This document shows, in pieces, positions 1 through 11,184 of a stretch of DNA of 64,000 bases. Made by a program: the position numbers and the translations under genes. The stretch comes from Parietaria judaica (taxonomy: Eukaryota > Streptophyta > Magnoliopsida > Rosales > Urticaceae), in contig OX940865.1 of assembly GCA_954871525.1 (NCBI GenBank), forward strand, positions 26,272,420 through 26,336,419, in the 5' to 3' direction. The notes under the pieces are model-generated. The model was not told the origin of the DNA and did no database searches. It worked only from the letters and a program-made list of their open reading frames with translations. Position 1 is the first letter of the stretch. Each line of letters begins with the position of its first letter.

Positions 1-2950
1 CTTACAATTATTTTATATCTTTTTGTAAATTCTTATATTGATTAATCTGTGTAAGTACTGCGTAGATGTTAATTATCTATGAGCGATATCGTAAACCGCT
101 ATACCAAAAATATTTGGTATGATTATACTTTTTTAGTAAATGGTTTTTGAGTTATCTATTACATTTTCATATTATTATAGTATTTATATAATAAGCATTG
201 AGATATGTTTTATTTTCAATAATTGTATTTTTTTACCCGGATAAGTTAAGTAGGGATAATTTTTTTATACTTTAGTTTGAAGCTGTAGAAATTTTATATC
301 TTACAAAAGAAATATGTATCGTCACAATTAGTAAACATGTTTACCATGATCTTTCTTCGTCGTATTCGAGTATTAATAAACACAAGACGAAGTCATAGTT
401 TAGAAAGAAAACTCTCACTTTAAAACGACAAGTCACTAAAACGAATGGATTTGAAGTAAAACATAAAGTACAATTTGTTTTAAAGTATTTAAAACGAATC
501 TTAACCGTCTAGCTTGTATTTATACATGTAAAAGTACCGCAAGATGCAAAAATTATTTAGTTATACGTACATAAATACGTTCTTAGAACAAGCATACACA
601 AAGTAACACTTCCTATAAATTTTAGTCTTTGAGAGATACAGTCATATCGATAGGTTATTAAACGTTTTACAACTACATCTCTAAACTTATTGTGACTATA
701 TTGAAGTACTTTTCTTGAAAAAAACGATAACTAAGTGCAAAATAACGTATCAACCAACATAATTACTCGCTATATCGAAAATTGCCCAATCGACCATGAC
801 ACATATATTGGTTCACAAAACGACACAATCCGTTTATTATGTGAAAAGGAATACATATGAGTGTCGTGTTGCCGCAAGAGAGTCCGAGAACCAAACCGAA
901 CCGAACCGAACCGTCCCGTCACGTGCTGAGCGTGCAATTTGAAGTGGTTTTTGCTTATTAAAATTTCAGTTTCTGCAAGTGCAAATAACGATATCCAACA
1001 TGAGATCTAAGGAAACCGAAGCTGGGACCCGCAAGAAAGGTTTCCAAACAGAAAGACAGGGATACTTTTGTCATTCGCACATCCTTGGGACCCACGTTGC
1101 TGACACATGTTTCGTAGTACGTCCTCTCCGTGGGCCCTCTTGTCCGGCAAAACATTCTCGCCTTCACGATCTAAAGATTACGATCCAACGGTCAGAAACC
1201 TCGACTGGAGATTATTCTATTTTATACTAGAAAAAATCTTGGTCAACTTTCTATATTTAATTGATATAGTATATAATTATATATAATTCAAATAATGGTA
1301 TGTAAAAATAAATAATAATTTCTTAGTGCATGTTGCTTTTTGCTTTAATTTGCTTTAATTTTGTGATCTTTTCATAATACATGATCAGTAAAAAATTTAT
1401 TGATTTTTAAGTAATTTCAGATAATAATATTGTTTTTAATTTTGAATTCAATATCTAAAAGATTTAATATGTCGAATATTAAACTTAAACTACCAAAAAT
1501 TACGTAACAAACTTTGATCATTTAAATTCTAAAGTATAAACACTATTAGCTTTCACCAACGATTAATGACAAAAAGGATGATAACAGTCTAACTGAATAG
1601 AACGAACAATAGTGAAGGTCAAAGTTTTACTTTTTCAGTTTAAAAAATATATATATTTCATTTTTTTTTCTTTTTCGTTATTTATAACAAAATATCCGCC
1701 AAAAAATATTAAATTATTTATATTCACGTTAAAAAAAAATGCTAAGTTCATATTCGAAATATAATAGTGATATAATATTATAATTAATTATAATAATAAA
1801 CAAGAACCACATAAAATAGAGATATTTATGTGAAAGTTTTCATGGAAGAATGTTTTTTTGGATGCAAAATTACAAATAGAAGACGCAAAGGGCATAAGTG
1901 TAATTAGCCTTTACTTTGCGTCCAGCTAAGCATGTTCAACTCCTAGCATTGGCTATCCCGGGAACTTGGCTTCCCCAAAACGACGACCTATTTTTGTCGT
2001 TTTCCAACGTGGCTTAAATCCTCTACTCGCACCATACACGTGTTTAACCAAATTGATGACTTTAATTACGATAACGCCACTCTACGATAAACATCATGCA
2101 TAAACAATTAATTAGCTACATTTGTTTTTATAGATAATACTAGCCCTCTTCTAGGATCTTTCTAGAGTAATTTAAATACTAAAATTTTCAAAATGAGTAA
2201 ATGACAAACTTTATTAAATTTTGGACATTACAAAATTTTATTTGAGTATTTTACATTTAGATTTTTGTATTCTTTTTTTTATATATTTTTATTTTGCATA
2301 AGCGGAATCACTTGTTGTATAAACGTTAGTTTCACCAAAAGAAGGGGATGCCGAAGGTAAGGTAGCGAGTGGAGTAAAGTCATAACTAAGTAGTCGTACG
2401 AGAAGGTGCGGCCGGTTCACCTTCTTTTCGGAGAGAGCTAATGCTTGTTAAGTATTTTAGTTTGACATTGCTTCACACCCAAGAAGAAGCTACATTTGGT
2501 TAACCTTGGATATGGAAGTCTTCTTTTGTTTCTCGACGGTGTAGTACTTTGAAAATAATAGAAATATTTTGTAGTGTTAGTTCTTTTAGAATTATAAATT
2601 ACCTCTTTATTTAAAAAAAAATTAAACCAGTTATTTTTAAGTCAAAATCATAACTCCGTTGCTCTTTCCAAATATATTAACCTCGTTCAGTAACTAATTA
2701 ATTGCAAAAAAAAAAAAAAAAAAACTCTTAAAATGAATTATAATGTGAAAAACCATATAAAATCACGGATATTTATATCAATTATCAATCCTTTAATTAA
2801 TCCCGAGTTTTACGAAGCATAAATAAAATCCTCCAAATTAAATGAGATCAAATCTCCCTTAATCAATAAAAAAAGAATCCGATAATAATTCAAAACTAAC
2901 GATGAGAAAATAAAGGCGTGATTCCTTCTCTAATTCGGAACGCGAAAAGG
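1..2950. other. AT-rich intergenic region
   Basis: This stretch is very AT-rich with poly-A and poly-T runs and no convincing exon. A less AT-rich patch at about 930-1230 carries short open frames on both strands. They overlap each other, resemble no family I know and have no flanking splice signals, so I do not call a gene. The interval 890-915 has a short run of an ACCGA-type repeat. Nothing else is supported. Confidence 0.6.
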
Positions 2951-2957
2951 GCAATAC

Positions 2958-2964
2958 TATATAA
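2958..2964 (+). promoter_or_regulatory. Candidate TATA box of the SAUR gene
   Basis: A TATATAA motif lies about 340 bp before the SAUR start codon. A CT-rich stretch between it and the ATG (about 3135-3290) looks like a plant 5' leader. No transcript data are available, so the start of transcription is inferred. A TATAAT at about 3145 is a weaker alternative. Confidence 0.35.
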
Positions 2965-3299
2965 CCGAATCCACTTTGTTTGTGTATACGTACATCATAT
3001 GTAATCTAGAACCCTTCCCAAAGTGGACCCTCCTCCAATCTCCACCGTCCGATCAGACTACCGAAGCGTTGACCATCGCCCAAACCCTAGAACTGGCCCA
3101 TAAAAACCCATCTCCTCCAGAGAATCAACGCTCCAATCTCTCTCTATAATACGATGAGCAAAACGACGACGTGTTCGAAACAGTACTCTTCTTCTTCCTC
3201 GGAGCCTTGGCCTTTCTCTTGATCGATAGATACACTCGTCTCTCTCAGTCAAACCCTCTCTCTCTCATCGCTTTCTCTCTCTAGAAGGAACAACCAAGA

Positions 3300-3650
3300 A
3301 TGGGAAGCGGAGAGAAGACTGGCCTGCGGAACTTCCACCTGCACCTGCCGCATCCGACGGCGAGGAAGCACGCGGCGATCAGGGACGTGCCGAAGGGGTG
3401 CATGGCCGTGAAGGTGGGCCCGCGCGGGGAGGAGCCGCAGAGGTTCGTGGTGCCGGTGATGTACTTCAACCACCCGCTCTTCGTGCGGCTGCTGGAGGTG
3501 GCGGAGGAGGAGTACGGCTTCAACCAGCACGGTCCGATCACCATCCCCTGCCGCGTGGAGGAGTTTCGCAAGATCAAGGGCGTCATCGACGGCGAGAAGG
3601 CCGTGCCTCACCACCACCATAGCCAAGCCGTCGGATGCTTCAGGGTCTGA
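3300..3650 (+). CDS. SAUR32-like auxin-responsive protein
   Basis: This is a single-exon gene of 116 aa, the usual size of SAUR proteins. SAURs are small auxin-induced proteins that promote acid growth, largely by inhibiting PP2C.D phosphatases at the plasma membrane. Residues 29-100 form the SAUR core: DVPKGCMAVKVG at 29-40, RFVVPVMYFNHPLF at 48-61, EEEYGF at 69-74, then ITIPC and VEEFR. The His-rich N-terminus (NFHLHLPHPT) and the HHHH near the end resemble the SAUR32 (AAM1) subgroup. The coding region is GC-rich in an AT-rich setting. The ATG at 3300 follows a CT-rich leader, and an AATAAA at 3834-3839 may be the poly(A) signal. There are no introns, as is normal for SAURs. The family assignment is firm; the subgroup is likely. 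Confidence 0.93.
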   Translation: MGSGEKTGLRNFHLHLPHPTARKHAAIRDVPKGCMAVKVGPRGEEPQRFVVPVMYFNHPLFVRLLEVAEEEYGFNQHGPITIPCRVEEFRKIKGVIDGEKAVPHHHHSQAVGCFRV

Positions 3651-3839
3651 TGAAGATGATGATGATGATAACGAGATAAGGAATTGTTCATATGGGAAGC
3701 TTTGCTTGAGGTTTAGTGATTTTTTTTTAAGAAAAGTTTATGTTTTTAGGTTTTTAGGCCAATTAAATTAGAATAGCATTTTAACTTTTTATTTTTATTT
3801 TTTTTATGTTTAGCATCTTTTTTAATAAAACTTATATCA

Positions 3840-5089
3840 CATTGTGATTTTCGTTTCAGAGAATAATTTTTTTTGAACCGAATGTTGATAAAAAATAAAA
3901 TACAAAATCAAGGGTTGCTTAGATTTTATTCAGAAATTTGTTAGTTTTATAATTATTAATTTTTTGTTTCCTTGTTCTTAATTTATTGAAGCTTTGTATC
4001 TTTAATAAGAAAAAAAGAAAGATCAAAACGGTATTTTTGTTATGGAGAAGAATTTTCATTTTTCATATGGCATACTTTGCTTGCAAATTTAGTGTATTCT
4101 TTTATGATTTATTTTAAAGAAAAATAATATTTTATCTTTTATTTTTGGTGGCCTCTTCTGATGGTGCAAAAGATAATGTGGTAGGGTCGAAGCGGTTGCT
4201 TTTAAGCCATGTAAATTGGGCAACTTTATTTATTTATCACTAAACATTATTTCTTTATATTAAATGTAATTACGTATATATCGCTTAATTAGTCAACTAG
4301 CTAACACTGATTCAGTCAATAAAGATTGGTATCGACATATTCAATGTATAGTAATCATATACATTGCTACTCTGTTTCTATGTGTTTATTGCTTCATCAA
4401 TGAGAAAGATTCTTGATGATATTAAATTATTATGGATCCAAATGGTAGAAATGGAAAATTTTACTTAATTTTTTAGTTTTGCTAATATTATAGCACAATT
4501 TTATCGTGTCAATTAGAACGATAAAATTAAAGCTTTTAAATACGATTACATATTTAGACCCGGCCAATAATTGACTATCTCATTTTATAATCAAATGCCA
4601 TGACAGATACGCGAACTCGACCATTGCGTGGTAGTTTAAATCTTCTACATTATAATCAGCCTCCAAAACACGACACATTCATAACCAACTCTGATTATAC
4701 TTTACTGGAATTGCCGGTATTACAAAAAAAAAAAAAAAAAAATTCATGCTCTTGCTAGTTTAATTCTTTGTATCGATTAGTGATTTTGATTAATTAAATT
4801 ATACCTAAGTAATCAATAATGAGATAGTTAGTTATAGAAGTAAGAATCAATGAGATGGGTTTATATGTGGGTTCATGCATGAGCACCACGTTCGGTTATA
4901 ATATAGCTAAAAAGTAAATGATATTTCACAAATTTTTGCAACTGTTTTGTACTTTTCTCAGTGTATTTAATGCCATTAAGGTTTTGCATTAAGAGCTCTA
5001 AAATCTCTCGCTTCATTTACATTTATGGTTTATGGTCAAGCTTCAGACTTCAGAGCCAGCACTGTGTTTTTTCTTTTAATCAGTTTATT
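3840..5089. other. Intergenic, no gene seen
   Basis: AT-rich DNA between the SAUR gene and the LINE insertion, with a poly-A run at about 4723-4741. No coding region, RNA gene or bounded repeat could be supported. Confidence 0.6.
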
Positions 5090-5123
5090 AAAAAATATAC
5101 TTCACATATCATAGGATTTTGTT

Positions 5124-5200
5124 GACAGTGGCATTGCTGGTTCTCTCCTCGCTAAGTCTCTTCAGTTCCACTCCGATCTCACCCTTCTTGACCAAAGGAA
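5124..5200 (+). pseudogene. Possible AIF/FSP1-like oxidoreductase fragment in the LINE 5' region
   Basis: The reading frame from 5124 gives DSGIAGSLLAKSLQFHSDLT followed by LLDQR. This resembles the N-terminal FAD-binding Rossmann stretch of plant apoptosis-inducing-factor homologues (GGGIAGSLLAKxLQ then VTLIDPKEYFE). The first Gly of the dinucleotide motif appears as Asp, and similarity is lost right after the LLD motif. It sits just inside the 5' end of the LINE. I read it as a piece of host transcript joined during reverse transcription, but it rests on about 25 residues. Confidence 0.45.
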
Positions 5201-5562
5201 TGAAGGCGATGACGAGTGAGAGAGACCACTAGCTGTTGAGAGAGAATAGCTTCGACGCCATTAGAGGACTCGAAGTGAAGCTCTTAGCGATCAGTTCTTC
5301 GAAGGCATGGGCCTCCGTGGATGCATCGGAGCTTGATTTCAGGGTCTCAGCTGAAGAAGAAAGCCTCGAATTCATGGCTCGTTGTTTAGGACACCTTCTT
5401 CTCCACCAAGGTTTGCTGGAAAATTTCTCTGTGTGGACCAAGTGTTCGATAAAATGCCAGACTTAAAGTTCTCAGTCAAAATCTGTTTTTCGGCCCGCCT
5501 CTGCACCCAAATCAGATTGTTTGTGTTTTAAGTTCCGCAGTTTCGTTACAAATGCTTCATAG

Positions 5563-5790
5563 GTGCACATGAAGCTCCAAGTGAGAATGAATCACTTTAT
5601 TGAAACCTTGCCTCGACTTGGTCTCTACCGGTTCATCGGTGTGAATCCTTGTGATTCTTTGTCTTTGTGCTACTCTGGAATCCTCTCCGGTGGTAGGGTC
5701 AGTTTTTCGGGACCATGTAACCCATTAATGGGAGTGATGGACCCAGTGATATCGGCGGCACGCCAAGGGCGGGCCGGCCGGGAGCAATGA
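5563..5790 (+). pseudogene. Possible ORF1 C-terminal remnant overlapping ORF2
   Basis: An open frame of 75 codons ends in a TGA that overlaps the ORF2 start as ATGA (5787-5790). This is a coupling arrangement plausible for LINE ORF1-ORF2 junctions. The last residues (SAARQGRAGREQ) are basic, as ORF1 C-termini often are. No RRM, DUF4283 or zinc knuckle can be seen, so most of ORF1 is absent. It may equally be a chance open frame. Confidence 0.35.
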
Positions 5791-8700
5791 AGATCCTTTG
5801 TTGGAACGCTCGGGGATTATGCAATCCCCGGGCGAGGACCCGCTTACGAAAACTTATTTGTGAGCGGAAGCCGGACATCGTTTTTCTTTCGGAGACGAAG
5901 TTGAGCGGTATCCGGGTGGAGAGATTGAAGCGTCAAAGTAATATGGCCAACGGGTTCGGGGTTCACGCCGAGGGCCTTAGTGGTGGAATTCACATCCTTT
6001 GGAATGACGCGGTGGAGGTCGATATCCGTAGCTTTAGCAGACGGCATATCGACGTGGGAGTTAGAGACGAGCTCGGGGTGACGTCAAGGTTCACGGGTTT
6101 CTACGGGGACCCGATCGAAGCTTCTCGACACCTTTCGTGGGAGCTTCTACGTCGGCTTCATAACGGCGATGCAAGCCCGTGGATGTGCGCGGGAGATTTT
6201 AACGAGGTGCTTCACGAGTTCGAGCACGTGAGCCGGGTTCGGAGGAAGACAGCTCCCATGGAGCGCTTCGCCAACGCGCTCGAGGTATGTGATCTTCTCG
6301 ACTTGGGTTTTGTAGGTGAACACTGCACTTGGAGCAATATGCAAGTGGGGGAGCGGAACGTCCAAAGTCGACTCGATCGAGCGTGCGCAAACCCGGCGTG
6401 GAAGTCGGCTTACCCGTCGGGGAATGTGAAGGTGTTGGGCTTTTGGGGCTCGGATCATAGAGCGCTTCTCATTAACACAAGCTCGGACCCGATGATGCAC
6501 AATCCCAACTCGGCCATGGGGAGGAGATGGGCCTTTGAGCCGAGTTGGCTCTTAAACGACGGTTGCGCCGAGGTGGTCCGTGCTGCGTGGGGTTCGGGTG
6601 GGACCGACTGGGTTTCTAGAGGGTGTGCGGCAAGCCTCGGGAAGTGTCAAAAGGCTCTCCGCGTATGGGCGGGCACGACCTTTGGCAACCGGGAAAAGAG
6701 AATCAAAGCGCTCTCGGAGCAGATTGAGCATCTTCACAAAACGGATTTTACTCCGGAAACAAGAGCCGATTTGAGGTCCTTGAACGAGGAACGAGATTCG
6801 CTCCTCGTGATGGAAGAGTATCTTTGGAAGCAACGCGCGAGGGCCGATTGGTTACGCGGAGGGGATAGGAACACGGCTTACTTCCACGCCCGTGCCACAC
6901 GTCGGAGGACGCAAAACCAAATCCGAGGTATCTTGAACGAGGCTGGGGAATGGGTGACATCGGAGAAGGATGTTCGAGAAGTGCTCGACAAATACTTCTC
7001 GAACATTTACTCTTCGAACGGCGCCTCGGAGAGGGATTTCGGCTTGATCACGACGGAGGACGTTGCTTCTATCTCGGCGGGGCAACGGGAGATCACCGAG
7101 GAGAGGTTCACCGCGGACGAGATCAATGCCGCTCTCTCCTCGATGGGCCCTAGGAAGGCGCCGGGCCCCGACGGCTTTCACGCGGTTTTCTTCCAAAAAC
7201 TTTGGGGGACCGTGGGGCCGAAGATTCGAGAAGAGTGTTTGGATGTCCTTAACGGGCGGAGGAGTGTGAGAGAATGGAACGCCACCAACATTGTGCTCTT
7301 GCCCAAGGTGAAGAACCCAAGGAGAGTACAAGACTTCCGACCGATTAGTTTGTGCAATGTGCTTCTCAAGCTCGTCTCCAAAGTGGTCGCTAATCGGATA
7401 AAAGGCGCCCTCGCCTCCATCATCTCGGAAGCTCAAAGCGCTTTCGTTCCCGGACGCTTGATTACGGACAATGCCGCCATCGCCTACGAGCTTCTTCATT
7501 CTATCCGGCAAATCCGTCATCAAAAGAAGGGGGCGATGGCCATAAAGCTCGATATGAGCAAAGCTTACGACCGGGTCGAATGGGGGTTCGTGGAAGCAAT
7601 GTTGCATCGGATGGGGTTCGGGCCGCGAATTATAGCCGTGGTACGGGACTGCATTTCGACACCGGTCTTTTCCATCGTCCTTAACGGAAGAACCGGAAAT
7701 TCTTTCTCGCCGACCCGCGGACTCCGGCAAGGTTGCCCTTTGTCGCCGTATCTCTTCCTAGTGTGCGCGGAGGGCCTTTCCGCGCTCATCCGAGGGCAAG
7801 AGAGGCTTGGACTCCTACACGGTTTCGCGTGCCGTCGGGGAGCCCCGTCGGTGACACATCTTCTCTTTGCGGATGACTGCATCATCTTCGGGGAGGCGAG
7901 TGTCGGGTGCGGCCAAGCTATTAGTGGTGTCCTCAAAGTTTACGAGAAGGGGACGGGACAAACCGTTAACACGGATAAGTCCATGGTGAGCTTTTCACGA
8001 AATGTAGTCGAGACACATGGCGGATCCATCTCACGGGTGCTTGGTATGCGGGCCGTTCCGGACCTCGAGTCTTATCTCGGGCTTCCGGTACACGTCGGCC
8101 AAAACAAGTGCGCAGTCTTTAGCAAGATCACGGCCCGGGTCAAGAAGCATCTCGGGACGTGGAAAGCGAAGCTCTTCTCGGCCGGGGGGCGGGAAGTCCT
8201 GATCAAATCAGTGGTGCAAGCCATCCCCACCTATCTCATGAGTCTTTTCCGGCTCCCCGTCCGCACCATCAAAGATCTTCACGCTACTACCGCTCGGTTT
8301 TGGTGGGGCGGGTCGGAGGAATCGAGAAAGATCCATTGGCGGAGATGGGACGTTCTCGCAAAGCCGAAAGGGGAAGGTGGTTTGGGCTTCAAGGACATGG
8401 GTAATTTCAACCGGGCCCTCGTAGCACGGCTTTCGTGGCGGATCATCCAAAATCCTGGTTGTCTCCTTGCGCGGATTCTAAAAGCTAAGTACTACCCCGA
8501 CACCTCGATCCTCGACTTCAAATGCAAGGGACGTCCCTCATTCCTGTGCAAAAGTCTGTGTTGGGGACGAGACTTGCTTAGACGCGGCACGAGATGGCAA
8601 ATCGGGGACGGCAACGTAAGGGTCCACGGCCAACCCTGGATCCCTCGGCCTGGGGCTTTCTTCGCCACCTCAGAGGCTCCGGACGACGGGTATCCGTGGC

Positions 8701-9902
8701 GGGTAGCCGATCTAATCTCCCACGGCCATTGGGACTTCTCTCGGGTCGAGGCCCTCTTAACCCCCTACGATGCGGAGGCCGTCTTGAGGATCCCGGTAGG
8801 GAAGGGTCTAGATCGACTTGTCTGGCACCACGAAGACAACGGGATCTACTCGGTGCGGTCCGGTTACCGACTAGCTAGGTCGGAAGCACGGTGCGGACCT
8901 TCGGGCTCGAGAAAGGGGGAGCCGAACTGGTGGAAAGCCTTATGGGGCACGGCGATCCCCGCGAAAGTGAAGCACATGGTGTGGCGCGCGTGGTCGGAAG
9001 CTCTTCCGACCAATGGGGCACTTCGGATCCGGGGGGTAGACGTTCTACCCTTTTGCAACTTTTGCGGGGCGCTCCCGGAGGACGCCTTACATGCTATTTG
9101 GGGGTGCGAGAGGGCCAAGGCCATTTGGGCATCATCGACGATCCACAGGTGGGTGGAAAAGACGGGGGAGATTCCGTTTCGGGAGTTGTGCTACCGGGCG
9201 CTCGAGAGTCTTTCCAAACCGCACTTCGAGCTCTTTTGCGGGCTAATTTGGGCGGCGTGGTCCGACCGGAACCTTCGTCTCTTCGAGCACCGCGTACGGG
9301 CCCCAGAGACTTGGGTGGAAGAAGTCGACGGATGGTTCACAAGTTTCAAGCGGTGTGCGTTCGCGACGGAGAACCACCGCTCGCCGAGGGAGGACGTACC
9401 GAGGGCTTGGTCCGGGCCGGCTGCGGGGAGCCTCAAGCTTAACGTAGACGCGGCTTGGGACAGGGAGACGGAACGGGCAGCGGTGGGAGCAGTTGTCCGG
9501 GACCACCACGGTCGGGTTATGGGAGTCATGGCTTCTTTGGTCGACCGTGTAGACTCGGCACTCACCGGAGAGTGCATTGCGATGCGACGGGGGCTTCTCT
9601 TCGCACGCGAACGGGGGTGGAAGATCGAGCATGCCGAGACGGATTGCTTGCGGGCTTCCCACCTCACCAAGGCACGAGACTCGTTGGGCTTGCAAGGTCC
9701 GATTATTGCGGAGGTGCAGGAGCTCGGCCGAGAGCTAGGCGGAACCGGAGAGTGGATTTGGGTTCCACGGGAATGTAACGAGGTGGCTAATGCTTTGGCC
9801 AAGAGACGTCTCTCTTCTCTTGTTTTGGACCTTGTGTGTCCTTATTGCCCGGAGTGGCTTGTAGCAATAGTGTTGAGGGATTCTCCTCCCCAACTCCTTT
9901 GA
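5787..9902 (+). CDS. LINE ORF2: endonuclease, reverse transcriptase, RNase H
   Basis: An uninterrupted 1371-aa polyprotein. It begins with an APE-type endonuclease (about 1-230): WNARG near the start, SETK with catalytic Glu at 36, then GDFNEV and GSDHRALL. A reverse transcriptase follows (about 480-750) with DFRPISLCNV, QSAFVPGRLITDN, AIKLDMSKAYDRVEW, RGLRQGCPLSPYLF and the catalytic FADD at about 694-697. The zf-RVT region lies at about 1048-1115 (WKALWG, CNFCG). An RNase H domain occupies about 1216-1345 (LNVDAAWD, GECIA, AETDC, ECNEVANALAK). The enzyme nicks genomic DNA and copies its own RNA at the nick. All catalytic motifs look intact. The ATG at 5787 fits the usual start of plant ORF2 proteins. 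Open frames on the opposite strand are shadows. Confidence 0.96.
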   Translation: MKILCWNARGLCNPRARTRLRKLICERKPDIVFLSETKLSGIRVERLKRQSNMANGFGVHAEGLSGGIHILWNDAVEVDIRSFSRRHIDVGVRDELGVTSRFTGFYGDPIEASRHLSWELLRRLHNGDASPWMCAGDFNEVLHEFEHVSRVRRKTAPMERFANALEVCDLLDLGFVGEHCTWSNMQVGERNVQSRLDRACANPAWKSAYPSGNVKVLGFWGSDHRALLINTSSDPMMHNPNSAMGRRWAFEPSWLLNDGCAEVVRAAWGSGGTDWVSRGCAASLGKCQKALRVWAGTTFGNREKRIKALSEQIEHLHKTDFTPETRADLRSLNEERDSLLVMEEYLWKQRARADWLRGGDRNTAYFHARATRRRTQNQIRGILNEAGEWVTSEKDVREVLDKYFSNIYSSNGASERDFGLITTEDVASISAGQREITEERFTADEINAALSSMGPRKAPGPDGFHAVFFQKLWGTVGPKIREECLDVLNGRRSVREWNATNIVLLPKVKNPRRVQDFRPISLCNVLLKLVSKVVANRIKGALASIISEAQSAFVPGRLITDNAAIAYELLHSIRQIRHQKKGAMAIKLDMSKAYDRVEWGFVEAMLHRMGFGPRIIAVVRDCISTPVFSIVLNGRTGNSFSPTRGLRQGCPLSPYLFLVCAEGLSALIRGQERLGLLHGFACRRGAPSVTHLLFADDCIIFGEASVGCGQAISGVLKVYEKGTGQTVNTDKSMVSFSRNVVETHGGSISRVLGMRAVPDLESYLGLPVHVGQNKCAVFSKITARVKKHLGTWKAKLFSAGGREVLIKSVVQAIPTYLMSLFRLPVRTIKDLHATTARFWWGGSEESRKIHWRRWDVLAKPKGEGGLGFKDMGNFNRALVARLSWRIIQNPGCLLARILKAKYYPDTSILDFKCKGRPSFLCKSLCWGRDLLRRGTRWQIGDGNVRVHGQPWIPRPGAFFATSEAPDDGYPWRVADLISHGHWDFSRVEALLTPYDAEAVLRIPVGKGLDRLVWHHEDNGIYSVRSGYRLARSEARCGPSGSRKGEPNWWKALWGTAIPAKVKHMVWRAWSEALPTNGALRIRGVDVLPFCNFCGALPEDALHAIWGCERAKAIWASSTIHRWVEKTGEIPFRELCYRALESLSKPHFELFCGLIWAAWSDRNLRLFEHRVRAPETWVEEVDGWFTSFKRCAFATENHRSPREDVPRAWSGPAAGSLKLNVDAAWDRETERAAVGAVVRDHHGRVMGVMASLVDRVDSALTGECIAMRRGLLFARERGWKIEHAETDCLRASHLTKARDSLGLQGPIIAEVQELGRELGGTGEWIWVPRECNEVANALAKRRLSSLVLDLVCPYCPEWLVAIVLRDSPPQLL

Positions 9903-9946
9903 TTGAATGAAATCAAATTGCTTTAAAAAAAAAATATACTTCACAT

Positions 9947-11180
9947 GTCAGTTTCTAGAGAACTTCTTGGTAAATAAATAACTGTCTTTACGTGCAAAAT
10001 ATTTCATTTTTTGTATTTAAAAAATATAGATTTCTGTTGGTTCTGTTATGTTAGGGTTGGCAATCTAGACATAAAAACGAGATATTTCACAACTATAACA
10101 GATGTAAATGAGATTTCATTGATTTTAAGTAAATTTATCTCTAATTGTATTCAACAAGACTAAAATTACAAATGAACATGACATCATGTTTACATTCTGT
10201 ATGACACGTTTAAAGAATAAAATATATATTTTGTGGATGTTATTAATTGTTTCATATTTATGTGTCTAAAGACTATAAATAAATAAATTTATATTTAATA
10301 ATATAATTATTTTTAAACGGATTAACGTGGTAGACACGATAATTAAATATGACAGGTTTGAGTCTTATTCTTCAAAAACCAGTAATAGATAAGATAGGTC
10401 TAAATCTATAAAATTTGTTGAGAGAAGAAAAAAAACCGATATAAGACAAACTCGAAACACGAAATCGCGCTCTTAATAGGACACCTAGTGTTTTTTAATT
10501 CAAGAATGTTTTTTTCTCCATAATTTAATAGTGATCTAATGACATCTGATCAGCTAACTATGGCAGAATCATTTTTAAAAATTATTATTTCAAATAATAT
10601 TAAAAGTTTGTTTATAATCCTAGATTGTTGATTAGGTAAACAGCAAATGTATTAGTTTTTAATTCATGATGACGACATTCTTGTCCTGATATGCATAGTT
10701 GACTAAATGTAATTACTTTTGGGGGGTAAATAAATACAAACATGCATGTCTTGAATTTGTAATTATCTTATCTTTTAATACTAGTGTTTGCAAATTGCAA
10801 CTCTTCTTATTTGAGATTTTAAAAAACTAATTTAAACTGTCATATTTGAGGACAAGAAAAGTGACCACTTCTATATTAATTTTATAATAACACTTTTCAT
10901 ATCACAATAATTCACGGTTAACTTCATAGAAACTAATAAAAATTTATCGAAAATCCCACAAAAAATTCATAAAACCTGCGTCACACACACATAGAATTTA
11001 TCTATGCATATATATACATAGACAGATATATGAAGTCCCGCGTCCAATTTTTTGCTCAACGCTTTAATTTTTTAATATATGTGTATATGTCATGTATGAG
11101 CTTATGATACACGAGCCCTCTAAAAAAAAAAAAAAGCTTATGATACACGATTAATATAGTAAGGAACGAACATGCGTGTG
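9947..11180. other. Intergenic, no gene seen
   Basis: AT-rich DNA. The only structure noted is a 16-bp direct repeat, AGCTTATGATACACGA, at 11099-11114 and 11135-11150, separated by an A-run just before the copia fragment. It may mark an insertion or repair junction. Confidence 0.5.
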
Positions 11181-11184
11181 TGAG

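Larger units (their letters stand above)
5090..9946 (+). mobile_element. LINE (L1-type) retrotransposon with target-site duplication
   Basis: The element proper is about 5108-9928 and ends in an A-run. It is flanked by an 18-bp direct repeat, AAAAAATATACTTCACAT, at 5090-5107 and 9929-9946, the signature of target-primed reverse transcription. It holds a complete ORF2 and roughly 680 bp of upstream sequence without an intact ORF1. The perfect duplication and uninterrupted ORF2 point to a recent insertion. The GC-rich coding strand contrasts sharply with the AT-rich flanks. A LINE normally needs ORF1 for efficient retrotransposition, so this copy is probably not self-sufficient unless ORF1 is supplied in trans. 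Confidence 0.92.

Noticed and set aside
958..1230. Overlapping small open frames on both strands
   Set aside because: No family match, no splice context, and the two frames shadow each other.
5236..5466. 76-aa frame in the LINE 5' region as ORF1
   Set aside because: Too short, no RRM, DUF4283 or zinc-knuckle residues; kept only as part of the chimeric 5' region.
6147..9802. Long open frames on the minus strand and in other frames across the LINE
   Set aside because: They overlap the intact ORF2, follow from its GC-rich codon usage and match no protein family.
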